Positions 21,906-33,318 of a DNA stretch of 64,000 bases are shown here, in pieces (within the stretch, counting starts at the first letter, position 1; each line of letters opens with the position of its first letter). Under the pieces are notes generated by a model. It did no database searches. It was given only the letters and a program-made list of their open reading frames with translations, and was not told where the DNA came from. The translations under genes and the position numbers were made by a program. Source of the stretch: Camillea tinctor (Eukaryota; Ascomycota; Sordariomycetes; Xylariales; Xylariaceae); contig MU394057.1 in the NCBI GenBank assembly GCA_022578605.1, positions 558,001-622,000 of the forward strand. Reading direction: 5' to 3'.

Positions 21906-22634
21906 TGTCACGATGTTTACCAAAATGCTCGCATTATTTCTTTTGTTCAGTTAGGAAGAAATGCTGTTATACCCATGGTATACCTACCGAGACACTCCCC
22001 TCACCTACCCCGCTGATGTCCCCTCGACTAGTTTTGGTATCAATACGACGTTAGATTGCCAGGGGCGGTCGATGATAGACACGCTAGTATAGCGAATCCG
22101 AAGTGGATTGTATCATCCGGGAACGTAATTGCATCATTCCACTAGACTTAGTCAACTATACTAACCTAGTCACTCGCTGTGGTGCCCGCAGAAGGCCAAT
22201 TCGGCAGTTATATTGGCCAGTATTCGGCGATATCATGTTGTTCTGTCGTTGTATCCCGATGCTAAACATGATAGTTCTCAGGAGGAGATGTTGTCAGATC
22301 TAGTTCCCATTTGCTAATACGAAAAATAATGCAGTTACGAATAATTGTTTATGTACGTGCATCTCGAGGTGTCCATATTCACCAGAAAACCCCTGTTCTT
22401 CATGTGCAACTCCGCCCTTAACCTCATGTTATCATTCATTCATCAAATTGCGTCAGTTTTGAAACACAGCATCTGATAGTGTTAGATAATATAGTACTAG
22501 CCTGAAATCTATCGAAAGGCCCAGATTACTGCGGATTGTGGAGATGCTAAGAATAATAAGGGTGTATTGGCAATCAGAAGCTATTCAAGTCGTAAATCGT
22601 ATCGTAGAACACAAGGTTCAGAGCACTGGCTATT
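21906..22634. other. Intergenic region, 0.73 kb
   Basis: Lies between two minus-strand genes and carries the promoter of the aldo/keto reductase. No further coding signal was found. Confidence 0.6.
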
Positions 22635-23914
22635 CTACAGGCCTAATGCAGCTTTCCTACCCTTGCTCTCCGGGTCAAAGTATGGCGCCTCCCCAAGACT
22701 AGCCACACGGTCACCAGCTCTAGCTGCAGAATAATCATATGTCGCGCAGTGAAGGGTAGACCTGTTGTCCCAGATAGCGCAGTCGTTCATATTCCACTTG
22801 AAACGGACCTGCGCATCATGGTTCTGGGTGACAAGGTTGAACAGATAGCTCAGTAAAACATCAGACTCGTCTTTGGTCACTCCGTTGATTCTCTTGGTGA
22901 ACCCTTTGTTGATGAACACCGACTTCCAGCCGGTAACAGGGTTCGTACGAACCACTGGATGAACCGCCTTAAGGTCCGCTCCTTGGTTGAGAGGCGAGCC
23001 GCGAATCCCCTTTCGCAGGGGATTCCCGAGCCGTTCGGCCTCATCGTGGAAGAAGTTGGCGTCATGAGTGGCTGTGAGGCCCTCTAGGAACTTCTGCATC
23101 GCGGGTGAGAGCCGGTCATAGATCTCATATCCAGATGTCCATAGCTATTTGCATTAGCTACAGGTGAACTACTACGAGAACTGATATGCGTGTCTTACAG
23201 TATCGCCTCCAGTTTTGGGCAACGTGTGAATCTTGAGCATGGCATAATCAGAAGGCACCTTTTCAAAGGTAATATCACTGTGCCAACCTAGTAGTAATAA
23301 GCCGTTAGCGAGCATCCCATCTTTGAATGAAGTCGACCGTTGATTTCGATAATGACTGGTGATGGTTACAGCTCGTAAACGATAAAGGGCTCGCTTACCA
23401 GTGCTAGCGAAACGACTGACATCCGAAAGTTGATGCGTCAAGCCGCCGCCTTTCTTCTGCTTCTCACTCGATATGACGCTGATTTGGTCACCAAGCTCGC
23501 TACCTTCCTCTGTCAAGGGATGCACATGCAATCCTGACGATGTTGGGCATCCTGCGAGGGTTGACAAGCGAATCATGAAGTCCTTCATCTCAATTGGCGT
23601 CACATCTTGATTGCGCAGGAAAACAACGCCCCTTTGTGAAACTTGAACTATGTCAGGTATATGAAGGACTGAATAGATATGTCTCTAGGCTCACTTGTTG
23701 CTGCGAGGTCCTTGACAGCTTGGTCATCCCATTTCAATAGGTCGCGGATTTGAAGACCGTAGTATTCTCTCCCAATCGTAGGAGTTAGATCATTCTGCTC
23801 GAAACCATCAAGAGTGCCCGAATATACTAAAGGCCTGGTAATCGTAGGTCGCGAATCTGGGTGACCGCCAACGATGTTGAAATCGGCCACGGAATCTTCC
23901 GTGATTGAAGGCAT
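22635..23914 (-). CDS. Jlp1-like sulfonate/taurine dioxygenase (TauD/TfdA family)
   Basis: Four exons, complement(22635..23144, 23199..23287, 23399..23647, 23695..23914), 355 residues. Introns are 47, 111 and 54 bases and all joins keep frame; the 111-base intron is read through by one open frame but must be removed to place GWHSDITFE. The Fe(II) ligands are His159 and Asp161 in WHSD and His318 in TLHCAT; the 2-oxoglutarate-binding Arg is the one in GDRVAS, about 14 residues later. The blocks MLKIHTLPKTGGDT and LWTSGYEIYDRLSP are those of yeast Jlp1, which splits alkyl sulfonates into an aldehyde and sulfite for sulfur supply. It is divergent from a Soa1-like transporter 672 bases away, supporting this role. 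Confidence 0.92.
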
Positions 23915-24586
23915 GGTGTTGAGTTGATTGGGAGACAGACAAGTAAATAGGATCCGATCACGAAATATAATGAAAGTATGGCGCAACCGATATATAAGTG
24001 CAACCAAGTTTCGGTGGATCTGCTTTGGGCTAAGCTTCCAACCACATCAACACTGAATTTCCGAATCTACGCTCCCAAAGCGGCTACACGTGGGAGACTT
24101 GGTTCCTCAAGGCCTATTTAATAGCAATGGCGTGAAGGCGTGATCGGAAACAAGAATGATGCCTTGAAGAAAAGGCCCGGGTCTGTTCGTAGTATGGCCC
24201 CCCTATCACTTGACTTGAAGCAACACTATACCCCGCAACTTACAAGGTATCCCGGGGATCAGTCTAGATGTGGTAGCATGGCATGTCGGACTAGATACTG
24301 GGCGTTCATTCCATCGGTATCATCTGCACCTAGACAATCTGGCTTGTGTTTATGGTCATTATCTATCAACATGTGCCGAGGAGCAATGTGCACTAGCTAT
24401 TATACCGGTAACCAGGTTCGAGTAAGATACAGACAAGGGTCAAGTACGCCGAGACTTTAAATACCAAATATATTATGAAGACCCTATCCTTTTCCTATCG
24501 AGCTTTGGGTTTCTTGAAATCGTCTTCTCTGGGATGCAGTGGAAGGCCCTGGCATAATTAACTTGAACTTGGGAAGTCCCAGAATC
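23915..24586. promoter_or_regulatory. Bidirectional promoter region of dioxygenase and transporter
   Basis: 672 bases between two start codons that point away from each other. Three matches to the GATA-factor consensus HGATAR (as CTATCA at 24203, TTATCT at 24359 and CTATCA at 24363) lie in the transporter-proximal half. I looked for a Cys3/MetR palindrome and did not find one. Shared control is an inference from the layout. Confidence 0.45.
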
Positions 24587-26748
24587 ATGGAGAATATAGG
24601 TGTATCCAGGTCTCCCCATCGTGGAGAAGAGCATGACGACGGCAAGCCAGTAGCTGTCGGTCGAGAAAATCTCGTAAGTACCAGCTTTTTACCCAATACT
24701 CTGTCAAAGGAAAAAAGAACATGGCTAGTTTGGTGTTAGCTTTTCCCTGTTGATCGAATTTGAAAGGTATCCATTGTGCTAATTCCTCGGACAGTATCAT
24801 GCAGTGTCGCCACATGAATCGTACGAAGGTGGCCATCGATGGGACCCAGAAGCTAGTTGGACAGCAGAAGAGGAAAGAAAGGTTGTTCTCAAAACAGACC
24901 TCTACCTCTTAGTGTGGATATGTGTCATGGTAAGTTGCTTTTCCTTGTGCATTTTCAACATGCTAATTTGTCGGATAGTTCTTTGGGCTTCAACTAGATC
25001 GGGGAAATCTATCAAATGCGCTCGCTGACAACCTACTGACTGACCTTGGAATTACTAGCGATGATTATAATAATGTAAGGAATTGTTTTTTCCTACATTA
25101 ACCGTCTTTAGTTACTGACAGCCCGATAAAGGGGACAACGATACAGCTTATATGCTTTCTCATTGCTGAGTTTCCCGTCCAAATTGCTACGAAGCGATTC
25201 GGTTTCAAACTGGTGCTTCCATCATTGATGATATGTTGGAGTACCGTCTGTGAGTCTCAAATGAAGAAACGTGCTCACAAATAGCTTTACTAATACGTGG
25301 ATAGCATGGGCTCAGGCATTCATGACCGGACGAGCTTCCTTCTATGCTACGCGTGCACTCATCGGGCTATTCGAAGGAGGGTTCATCCCAGGAGCAATAT
25401 TAATGACTACGTATTATGTAAGTGCTAACATGTTAACGTCTCGTACTATATACGAAAGGGGGTGTGAGAGATAGCTATGTGATTATACTTGCTAATATTG
25501 GTGTATGTAAAGTATACTAGCAAGGAGCTATCCGTACGCTTGGCAGCATTCTGGTCGACCTTGAACATCGCTCGTATGTGACCTCACCTTCATATTGATG
25601 GTCTTATTATTAATTATATCATAGGAGTTATATCTGCGCTTCTAGCTGCAGGAATTTTAGAGATGAGAGGTACAGAGGGTAGACCAGGATGGTTCTGGCT
25701 ATTCCTCCTCGAGGGCCTTCTAACGTTGCTTATTGGCATCGTGTCTCTTCTATATCTACCCAGATCGCCAACCGCTACTACATCTGTCCTTTCTCCTAAA
25801 CCATGGTATACAGAGAGGGAGGAGGTGATTATGGTCAATCGTATCCTTCGCGATGACCCAGCGAAGGGGTTGACTGCTCTGAAAGAGCCTCTTAAGTACG
25901 ATTTTAGTTCTATCAGCATGGCACGGGGGATTCATACTAACGTTATGTTACAGATGGAGTGACATCACAAATGCTTGGTCTGATTCTTCAATGTGGGGAC
26001 TTTATTTTGTAGGCCTCGTGGTAAGCATTGCTCAACACCTGTCACGATTCTCATGATAGCGGAGCTGCATATAGAACGAATATCCACTAACTTGGTATAA
26101 CTATAGGCATACATTCCGGCGACACCAGTCCAGGCCTACTTGTCACTGACATTGAAGCGGATCGGGTTTTCGACGTTTGCGAGCAACATGCTCACCGCTC
26201 CATCTGCCGGATTGCAGATCATCACGATGCTTATCCTTGCTTACAGCAGCGAATACTTCAACGAGCGCACTTGGCACTGTTTCTTCGGCGAGTTCTGGCT
26301 TCTCCCCCTCTTCACTGCACTTTTGACCATTCCCGACGGCGGCAACGATTGGGGCCGCTTTGCCTTGATTACTCTCGTGTCTGGATACCCTTATTTCCAT
26401 CCGCTTGTTTCTTCCTGGATATCCGAGAACACTTTCGACGTCAAAAAGCGCGCCATCACAGCGGCGACGTATAATGTGATTGTACAAGTCGGTTCTCTTA
26501 TCGGCAGCCAGCTATACCGTTCGTGGGATTCTCCTTATTACAAGACGGGGAACAAGGTGTGCATTTCTATCGTTGCATTGAGCTTGGTTACTTTTGTCGC
26601 CCAGAGACAGTATCTGGTGTATTTGAATAAGAAAAAGGAGAAGATATGGAATGGGATGTCTGCTGAAGAGAAGCTGGCATATCAGAATGACAGCGAGGCA
26701 CGAGAAATGGAAGGGAACAAGAGACTAGATTTCCGGTTCCAGTATTAA
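24587..26748 (+). CDS. MFS anion transporter, Soa1-like (Dal5 superfamily)
   Basis: Nine exons: 24587..24673, 24795..24929, 24979..25074, 25132..25249, 25305..25417, 25513..25573, 25625..25895, 25954..26020, 26107..26748; 529 residues. Each intron is GT-AG, several with clear CTAAT or CTAAC branches, and the frame is unbroken. The N-terminal cytosolic tail leads into KTDLYLLVWICVMFFGLQLDRGNLSNALADN, then SWAQAF, RALIGLFEGGFIPG and the WSDITNAWSDSSMWGLYF block of the second half, about twelve membrane segments in total. The subfamily resembles yeast Soa1 (YIL166C), a carrier for sulfate, sulfite, thiosulfate and sulfonates. The neighbouring divergent Jlp1-like dioxygenase fits uptake of organosulfonates. 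Assignment to Soa1 rests on remembered motifs. Confidence 0.9.
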
Positions 26749-27535
26749 GATTTCGTAGCTCGGCAATCACCCGTCCCGCCAACCTATAGCGCTCTTTGGT
26801 CGAATCATGAGCACGTAATTCTTCGAGACTTTGGAAAGGGGGGCAGCGATAGGAGCACAGACGCCGCCCATCTCTGTTGTTTTTCACTTGGCAACCAGTC
26901 AACTGATTGATATGTAATAGCATGCCGTCTAACTGGCAAACGCGCTGGCCTTTTTCAAACAACCAGTGCAGAGGACCTCGAGTGACCGGTTTTGGCCTGC
27001 AGAATAAAATTTCTCAGGATTGCACATGACACGAACGAGAGCGACGCGGTAATGTGTTGGTTGGATCGCGCTATGGTCGACATCTGGTCTCTTTGTTTTT
27101 ACGTGATGCAATGTAGTCCTGGCCAACGCTGATTGACGCGAACAAGATGATATCACCTTGTGATTTCTTTGTCCTCGAAGCTATCCGACGTGGCTGTCAT
27201 GTCAACGACTGCGAGAGTCTCCCCCACCTAGGTATATAATCCACGGTTACGAGATGCTCGTAGCAGGGAAGAAGCCCCTCTCGCTAGTCAAATTCCTACA
27301 GTTCTGTGAGCAAGGGAAATATTCAAAATACACATTGTCCAATATACTTGATTGTTAATTATTTACTCTTTGAGGTCGTCCGATCTAGTTGTGGCACATA
27401 CCTACCTTACCATCCCCGGAGTAGAGCTTTTGTCGTGAAAAGAGCCGCTGCAGTTCGCCTCGTTACCCGTCCGGCTACTGAAAAAAGCACTCGCTGTTCT
27501 CGCGGGACAAGGTTCTTATTTACAAGGCATCCCCT

Positions 27536-27661
27536 ATGGAAATAACCTGGCCGCCTACCAAGGAAAACGATGCTTTCTGGATAGCAATATTCGTATGCGT
27601 ACCATACTGCTCTGTCTTTGGCATGTGGATAATGTGGTTATATTGGTGTGGCCGTCGGTAA
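27536..27661 (+). CDS. Possible 41-residue single-pass membrane protein
   Basis: An ATG-started frame below usual size limits: MEITWPPTKENDAFW followed by a strongly hydrophobic segment rich in Trp, Cys and Met (AIFVCVPYCSVFGMWIMW) and a CGRR end, with stop at 27659. A splice donor-like GTAATA lies just before the stop, so the frame could continue into another exon. No homologue is recalled. This may be chance; it is recorded because the amphipathic head, membrane segment and basic tail form a coherent small membrane protein. Confidence 0.2.
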   Translation: MEITWPPTKENDAFWIAIFVCVPYCSVFGMWIMWLYWCGRR

Positions 27662-28213
27662 TAGCTGAGCAACTGTGTTTGTCAGCTGGAAGCTCTTCAC
27701 GAGGGGATATATATCATATCTTCATTCCAATCAAGGTTAGTAAGATGATGAATAGAAACACTAATCTCTTCTAATAACCTTTTTACCTTTCTAGTCAGTT
27801 CATTCTGCTGGCGTATTCGAGCAGCAGCAACAGCAATGTGCAGAAGAGCCACCAAGGTATCTGAAGCAACCCCTAGGATCTATGGCGAGATAACATATCT
27901 TGTCGGTAACTACCTCGGAGGCTAGTTATCATACGCGTCAATCCGGACATATCCTAGGTCATATTGATTGACTGGGGTCGGGAGGCGAGACAGCTGTCAG
28001 ATCATGAGTGTAATATCTCATCGAAGTAGGAAGATCTCGATCGGATCCAGCAAGGGGCCTGGGGGCCATATCTGCGATTGTGTCGCTCGGCTAGCAGCAG
28101 ACAAATCATGACTAGGTTAGGTGGCTTCAGGGAAAATAGCTATGTACATAAAATTCAATGCAAGGCTAGGCTGGCTCAAGCCTAGATTCGATATTTATTG
28201 CGTCTTGGTGATG

Positions 28214-28235
28214 TTTTTTTTTTTTTTTTTTTTTT
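28214..28235. repeat. T22 homopolymer
   Basis: Twenty-two consecutive T on the plus strand, seen directly; length in the assembly may be unreliable. Confidence 0.95.
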
Positions 28236-29062
28236 AATTTGGTTATGTATATCTCACCTATTCACATGATATATAATGACGATTCAATGTCAGAGTGTAT
28301 AAGGACTAGGTAATCCATAAAAAAAAGTTCGAATAATGAGGATCACATGTAAATTGTACCCACTGATGAAAAAGGGGGAAAAGGGATGAATATTGAAAGT
28401 AGATGATAAGTGGAGACAATGTACCCTGAGTTGAGTTGAGTTGTTGAATCATTCGAAAAGATGGATTGTGAATAAAAAGCAACAAAGAGATCTGTGACCC
28501 GTACTTAAGCTTCGGGTCATGCACAATACCTAATACATAAGGTTGTACTACCTAAGAAATGAGACTAGACACTTCCAAATGACGTAATAGGAATCTTGAG
28601 CTGCATTAAAATTGTACAACCTGCTCAAGTTAAGTGCTCCGGTAGCTAATAAGTGCACATTTTGGTAAGACGGACAGGCGGGCTGACAGACTGACGGACT
28701 GACGGACTACACTAGACAGCGGGATATACATACTAAACAACGCGCATCTGGCGTCTGTCCCGAAAATCTCGAGAGCGCAATTCCCTGATGGATGGACCTA
28801 ATGTACACCTTATTTCCTTTTAACACAACCTTACCCTAGTTCATGTTTTAAAGGTCAACAGGGTATATTTTTCATCCCCTAGGGGTTCATGTTGTTTTAA
28901 CTTTGCCTAGAACCAAACTTATTAATTCTTTAAGTCTTCTAGAATAATAACAACAACTTGACTTACAACATCTCAGCATATACCACAGCCACCACCTTGG
29001 ATTTGGCATACCTCTAGTACATACAGATTTCACCAACTCGCTCCAATGCATGGCCCTCCGTG

Positions 29063-31169
29063 ATGTCTACAGCGAACCTATCTCCCCTGCAGCTGGAGGC
29101 CTTGCTTGATATCCTCGTCCACCATGAAACCTACTCAGAAGTTCTGAGTTTCAGGGACCCTGAAGCCATAGACCGCTATGGATATCCATTCATCGATGCT
29201 AAGAAGGATAAAAAGGCTTGCACTGATGGCATCAAGTCAGCCTCACCTATGCTGCAGCTTCTCCTTACCAGAGTTGTGCTTCCTGTGCCAGGAATCAAAG
29301 AGCTACCACCCGAATTTTGGAATGAGAAGTTCAAAGGCATAATGAGACGCTTCGGCGATGCTGAACTGTCTGAGAGTTACGACAAGGGAACGCTGGGGTT
29401 GAGAAAAAGACTTGCCTCTGCTGCATCTGTCATCCACGAGTCGGTCACGAGGGGTCTTCTCAACGGCGTTCCTATTGATCGCTCCCCAAACCTCCATGGC
29501 CAATATGACGCTAAGAATGCGGATGATCTCGTGAGGGCCTGGGATGACTCAGTGCACCAACTTGTTTATGGCAACCTTATCAATGAGTTATTTGACCAGT
29601 TTGCACAGTCGGGAGACATCGAATCACATTCACCTGCCGTCAAAGTTGCTGTTGAATATGCCATCATTTACCTGGCCACATTTTTACATCATGTTTTTGT
29701 TCTCTCCTCGGAAGGACCTTATCTATTGAAGCTCCTCAGTAGTGTTCATAACTTGATACCATATACTCTCATGGGCCAAACACTACGAATAGGGAACGCA
29801 GGCACCATGATTGCTGGGTTTATTAGACTCTTCTTAGCAAAAGTCAGTGTCGGCGCCTTTTCGAACTGGATAGGGCTAACTCAGGACGCTGACGCTGGAA
29901 TGAATCTGCTGCAAAAGTACCCTAGCTCCTATTTCCATGCATTCTAGACTATTATAGCTAACCGGCTCTAGGATAATCTTGTTAGTCATGAGCTACGACT
30001 CTGGTGACTTCCGTAAGGTGACGGACAATATTAGAAAGGGGAGCGAAAAGACTCTCAACGAGCACCTAGTAGCAATTGATCAGCATGTAGAAGCGTCTCG
30101 GGAGCAGCATAATAACATACGGCAGAAGAGCATTGAAGAGAAGAAATCTATTGTCACTGCCATTCTCGAATCCAAGGATCCCGCCTTGGCTAAGATCACG
30201 GATGCGCAACATACACAGTGTCTAGACTATTACTCAGCATTGTTAGCTATTCAAGATAGGGAGAAGATCGTAGATACTCTCTGCCGCCAAACTCCCGATT
30301 TGATTACTTCTATTGTCCGAGACGGTGTATCCGTATTTGAGCCGATGATACGGACCATCCACAAGAAGGTGGACCTGAAGAAGCATTTCGAAGCATTCCA
30401 AAGCTTCTTAGATGACCTTATAAAAACAAGCAAAGGAACCAAGGTAGCAAACATTTCCAAAGAGAAATCGAGCACTCTTCCTCCATCAGTGGAAGATTAC
30501 GTGGAGTTGTTACAGCGTAACCGACATCTGCTTTATGCCTACCTACACGACTTCGCGGAGGGCTGCCCAGAGCTACGCGATACCTGGAGGGACTGGATGA
30601 AGAATGCCGTCAAGGTCTTCCAGCAAAAATCAGAGGACAAGCCGGGAACACAAGTTCTACAGGCCAGTGTGAAATCTCCTGACGTTAGAGGCGTCCGGGA
30701 GGCGCTACAAAGCATGTTCGATCGCTTGCCAGAGGATATGAAGCTGAGTATCCGAGATACAACTGAGGCTCACAGCCTCTATCTTTCGACGCTGGAGGAC
30801 ATTACGATAGGACGCATACAACGTATAGTCAACAGCATAGACACGGATAAGGGATCACGTGAGCGGGTTATGATAGGGCCTGGGATGTATGCATCGCGGT
30901 GGCAGCACTTGCTCGACGAAACCATCATCACGTCAGGCACCCCATACGGACCACCGAGACGAGGCGAGGACGTAAAGGGGTTAAAGGCTCCAGGAAAGAC
31001 AGGGACAGCGGTTGCCACAGACGCAGTTGATCCAGTAGCCATACAGCAAGAGGACAGCGCCAAGCGCAAGCCGCCGGACGTTTCCATTGTGGTTGACACG
31101 CTAGGATCACAGTTCAAGAGCTTGATTGCGGACATGGCAAGCCGTGACCTACCGCCGCGGATATCATAA
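29063..31169 (+). CDS. PX-associated / DUF3818 domain protein
   Basis: Two exons, 29063..29916 and 29972..31169, 683 residues. The 55-base intron (GTACCC, GCTAACC branch, CTAG) splits a Lys codon in phase 2 and joins MNLLQK to IILLVMSYD. The N-terminus (LSPLQLEALLDILVHHETYSE, then PF and a helix-rich stretch) is the PX-associated domain of fungal lipid-binding proteins such as yeast Ypr097w; the following about 350 residues (LRKRLASAASVIHESVTRG, FLHHVFVLSSEGPYLLK, IPYTLMGQTLRIGNA, LFLAKVSVG) fit DUF3818. I see no obvious phosphoinositide-binding PX core, so the C-terminal region (helical, then a basic disordered tail) may differ from the usual form. A five-codon upstream frame ends on the start codon (see finding). 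Confidence 0.82.
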
Positions 31170-31505
31170 GAGGTGGTTATAAGATGGAAACCCATTATAT
31201 TGCCGCACGATGATCATCACTTGTGTAGGAACACTTCTTGAGTACATAGAAATGAATGATACATTGCATTTTTTTTCTTTCCCAGGTGTAAATAAAGAAT
31301 CCAACGCCTAAATCTCCTGGTTAACCCTCACTCTCGCCCAGATCTAGCACGGCCACCGAACGTCGTTTATCCAAATTGCGGCCAAGGGGTTCGAGTGGCG
31401 TGGGTCTGAGGTCATGCCAGAGTCAAGATAGATTGCATGCTGCGAATATGCGTTAGAAACCGGGATAGGCTTGTGTCACTGCTATTGGAACGTACGTACC
31501 TGCAT
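31170..31505. other. Intergenic spacer between convergent genes
   Basis: About 336 bases holding both 3' ends. Nothing else is seen. Confidence 0.6.
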
Positions 31506-31820
31506 TTATAGGAGGCCACCACCGAGGCCACCGGTCAGACCGCTGAGGAGGCCGCTGATGGGGTCGCCGGCTGCGGCCTTGTTGTTGGCAGGGGGTTTGG
31601 CCGTGGCGGTGCCGTTCTTGGGTGTGGCCATGGTTGAGGGCATGGGCGCGGGAGCAGCTTTGTCGCCCACGGCTTCGGTAGCCTTGTGGACGGTGCCAGG
31701 GGTCTGCTTGCCCACCTCTTCCATGACGCTGGTGAGGGGCGAGATGGCGTCGCCGGAGATCGGGGCGGCGATGGAGGCGGCTGCGAGCAGCGTGACGAGG
31801 GAGGCAGTGACGAAGTGCAT
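31506..31820 (-). CDS. Small secreted protein without cysteines
   Basis: Single exon, 104 residues. A clear signal peptide (MHFVTASLVTLLAAASIAA, cleavage near APIS) is followed by a Pro/Ala/Lys/Thr-rich middle part with one N-glycosylation site (NGT), and a C-terminal Gly/Leu tail (GLLSGLTGGLGGGLL). No cysteine is present. The start at 31820 was chosen because the signal peptide begins there; the frame stays open upstream to 31874. Gly/Leu-rich tails of this kind occur in several uncharacterised fungal secreted proteins. Function unknown. Confidence 0.65.
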   Translation of the reverse strand: MHFVTASLVTLLAAASIAAPISGDAISPLTSVMEEVGKQTPGTVHKATEAVGDKAAPAPMPSTMATPKNGTATAKPPANNKAAAGDPISGLLSGLTGGLGGGLL

Positions 31821-33318
31821 TTTGGCGGTTTGGTAGGTGGTGTTATAAAGGAGTGACTTTGAGTTTGAAAACACAAAAATAAACGAATGAATGAATGAAA
31901 TGTTTGGGTGAAGATGACTTGAGAGATGGAAAAGAAGTCCCGAGAAGATGGATTGCTTCGGATATTTGTATCCTCCATCTCAGGCATGGAACTCCTGAAG
32001 GGAAGTCCGCGCTACCCCCTTGATCTTCATTGGCACTTCAGCCTGACTTAGAATTTTCTGAGTAATGTCTCGGCTTTGGGGAAGTTGAGGTCTCAATTCT
32101 CAGAGGCCGTTATATCGGAATAGCATTCTCAGCGCAGATCAACTTAGTGCTGTCGCGCTCTCACCTTACATACTTGATGTGTATGTCAACACGGTAAAGC
32201 CAACACGGGAGGGATACTCTTATGGCACGAGTGAGACACGCAGAGTGTCTAGTGAATACACATCAGGGGTATTCAATTGCTTGCTCCACTGGTTCTGAAT
32301 GGATTCACAAGAATCAAGTTCGTTCGCGCATCATTTACTTTATTCACTATATCCAGTATACCATTATGCGTGATGTTATGTCTTGGGTAGATACTAGGTA
32401 CCACTCATAGAGGCAACTTGGAAGGTAGTAAGTAATGCTTGTTTACCTCCTGATCGTACATAGGCAAAGTGACGTATTGGCTACACATTCCCGACACGCC
32501 TCCTTCAGCCATATTTCTACTCCTTGCTGCCGTTCTAGATGGATATGTGATGTGCCGACGCAGATCATATTGGATAGGGAATATCGTAATGAGAGAAGGC
32601 TTGGTCGATCCGTAGGTTATTAGTCCGAGACATGTCGCCGCATCAAACCCACAGGTTAGGGGGAGGACCGAAGGCACGGCACGGGAAGAAGCATGAAAAA
32701 AAAAAAACAATGAGAAAAAAAGAAATAAATGTCACCGCATGTTTTTACATATCTCCGGGTTCCCTACCTTTAGAGAGATAAAAGAGTGTAGTTATAGTTA
32801 TACGCTACATAGTTAAGTATAATACTATCGAGATCTCTAGAATGAGTGTTTACGTCGTTCGACAACCATAGGCAAGACTTGGTGTAATGTAGTGTCCATG
32901 CATTTTTATTTGTAGTGGAGGGCGTCAGAAGAGGAATGAGTTTATTAGAGACAATGTTTACGAAGAAGTAAGAAGAACATCAATTGAAACCACCTACATA
33001 GAGGTAGGAAATGCATACCTAATGTCAATACTTGACAACTACTGACCTAAGTAACTAAGTTAAAGCTCTAACTTCCAATCAACTATCCCCGCGGTTTACC
33101 TAATGCATGGAAGTAACAAGGAGCACCCATGGATAAATTTCGTAGAAAAGCAGAGAAGAAGATATCTAGCCACAAAAATGTGGCTTGAGTGTAGGTTCCA
33201 CTACATTAGATTACTGGGCTTTGCTTACACTAAAATTCCGTCATTCCCCCAAATGCTCCAAGTCGGATTTATCGCCCTAAACAACATCAACATTCGAACA
33301 TCAAAATGTGCGGACACC
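31821..33318. other. Intergenic region, 1.5 kb
   Basis: Carries the promoters of the small secreted protein gene and of the carrier gene on the other side. An in-frame ATG at 33103 could extend the carrier by 72 residues, but the sequence before 33319 has non-coding composition. A TAGGTACCA step lies near 32396. Confidence 0.55.

Larger units (their letters stand above)
26749..29062. other. Long intergenic region, 2.3 kb
   Basis: No conserved gene is seen. It contains a T22 run (28214-28235) and one possible tiny membrane-protein frame at 27536 listed separately. Minus-strand open frames at 26588-27156 overlap the transporter 3' end and lack support. A CCTAGGTAT step lies near 27230. Confidence 0.55.

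Noticed and set aside
26588..27156. Two overlapping minus-strand frames (124 and 75 codons)
   Set aside because: Cover the transporter 3' end and spacer; no recognisable motif and no splice join that gives a plausible protein.
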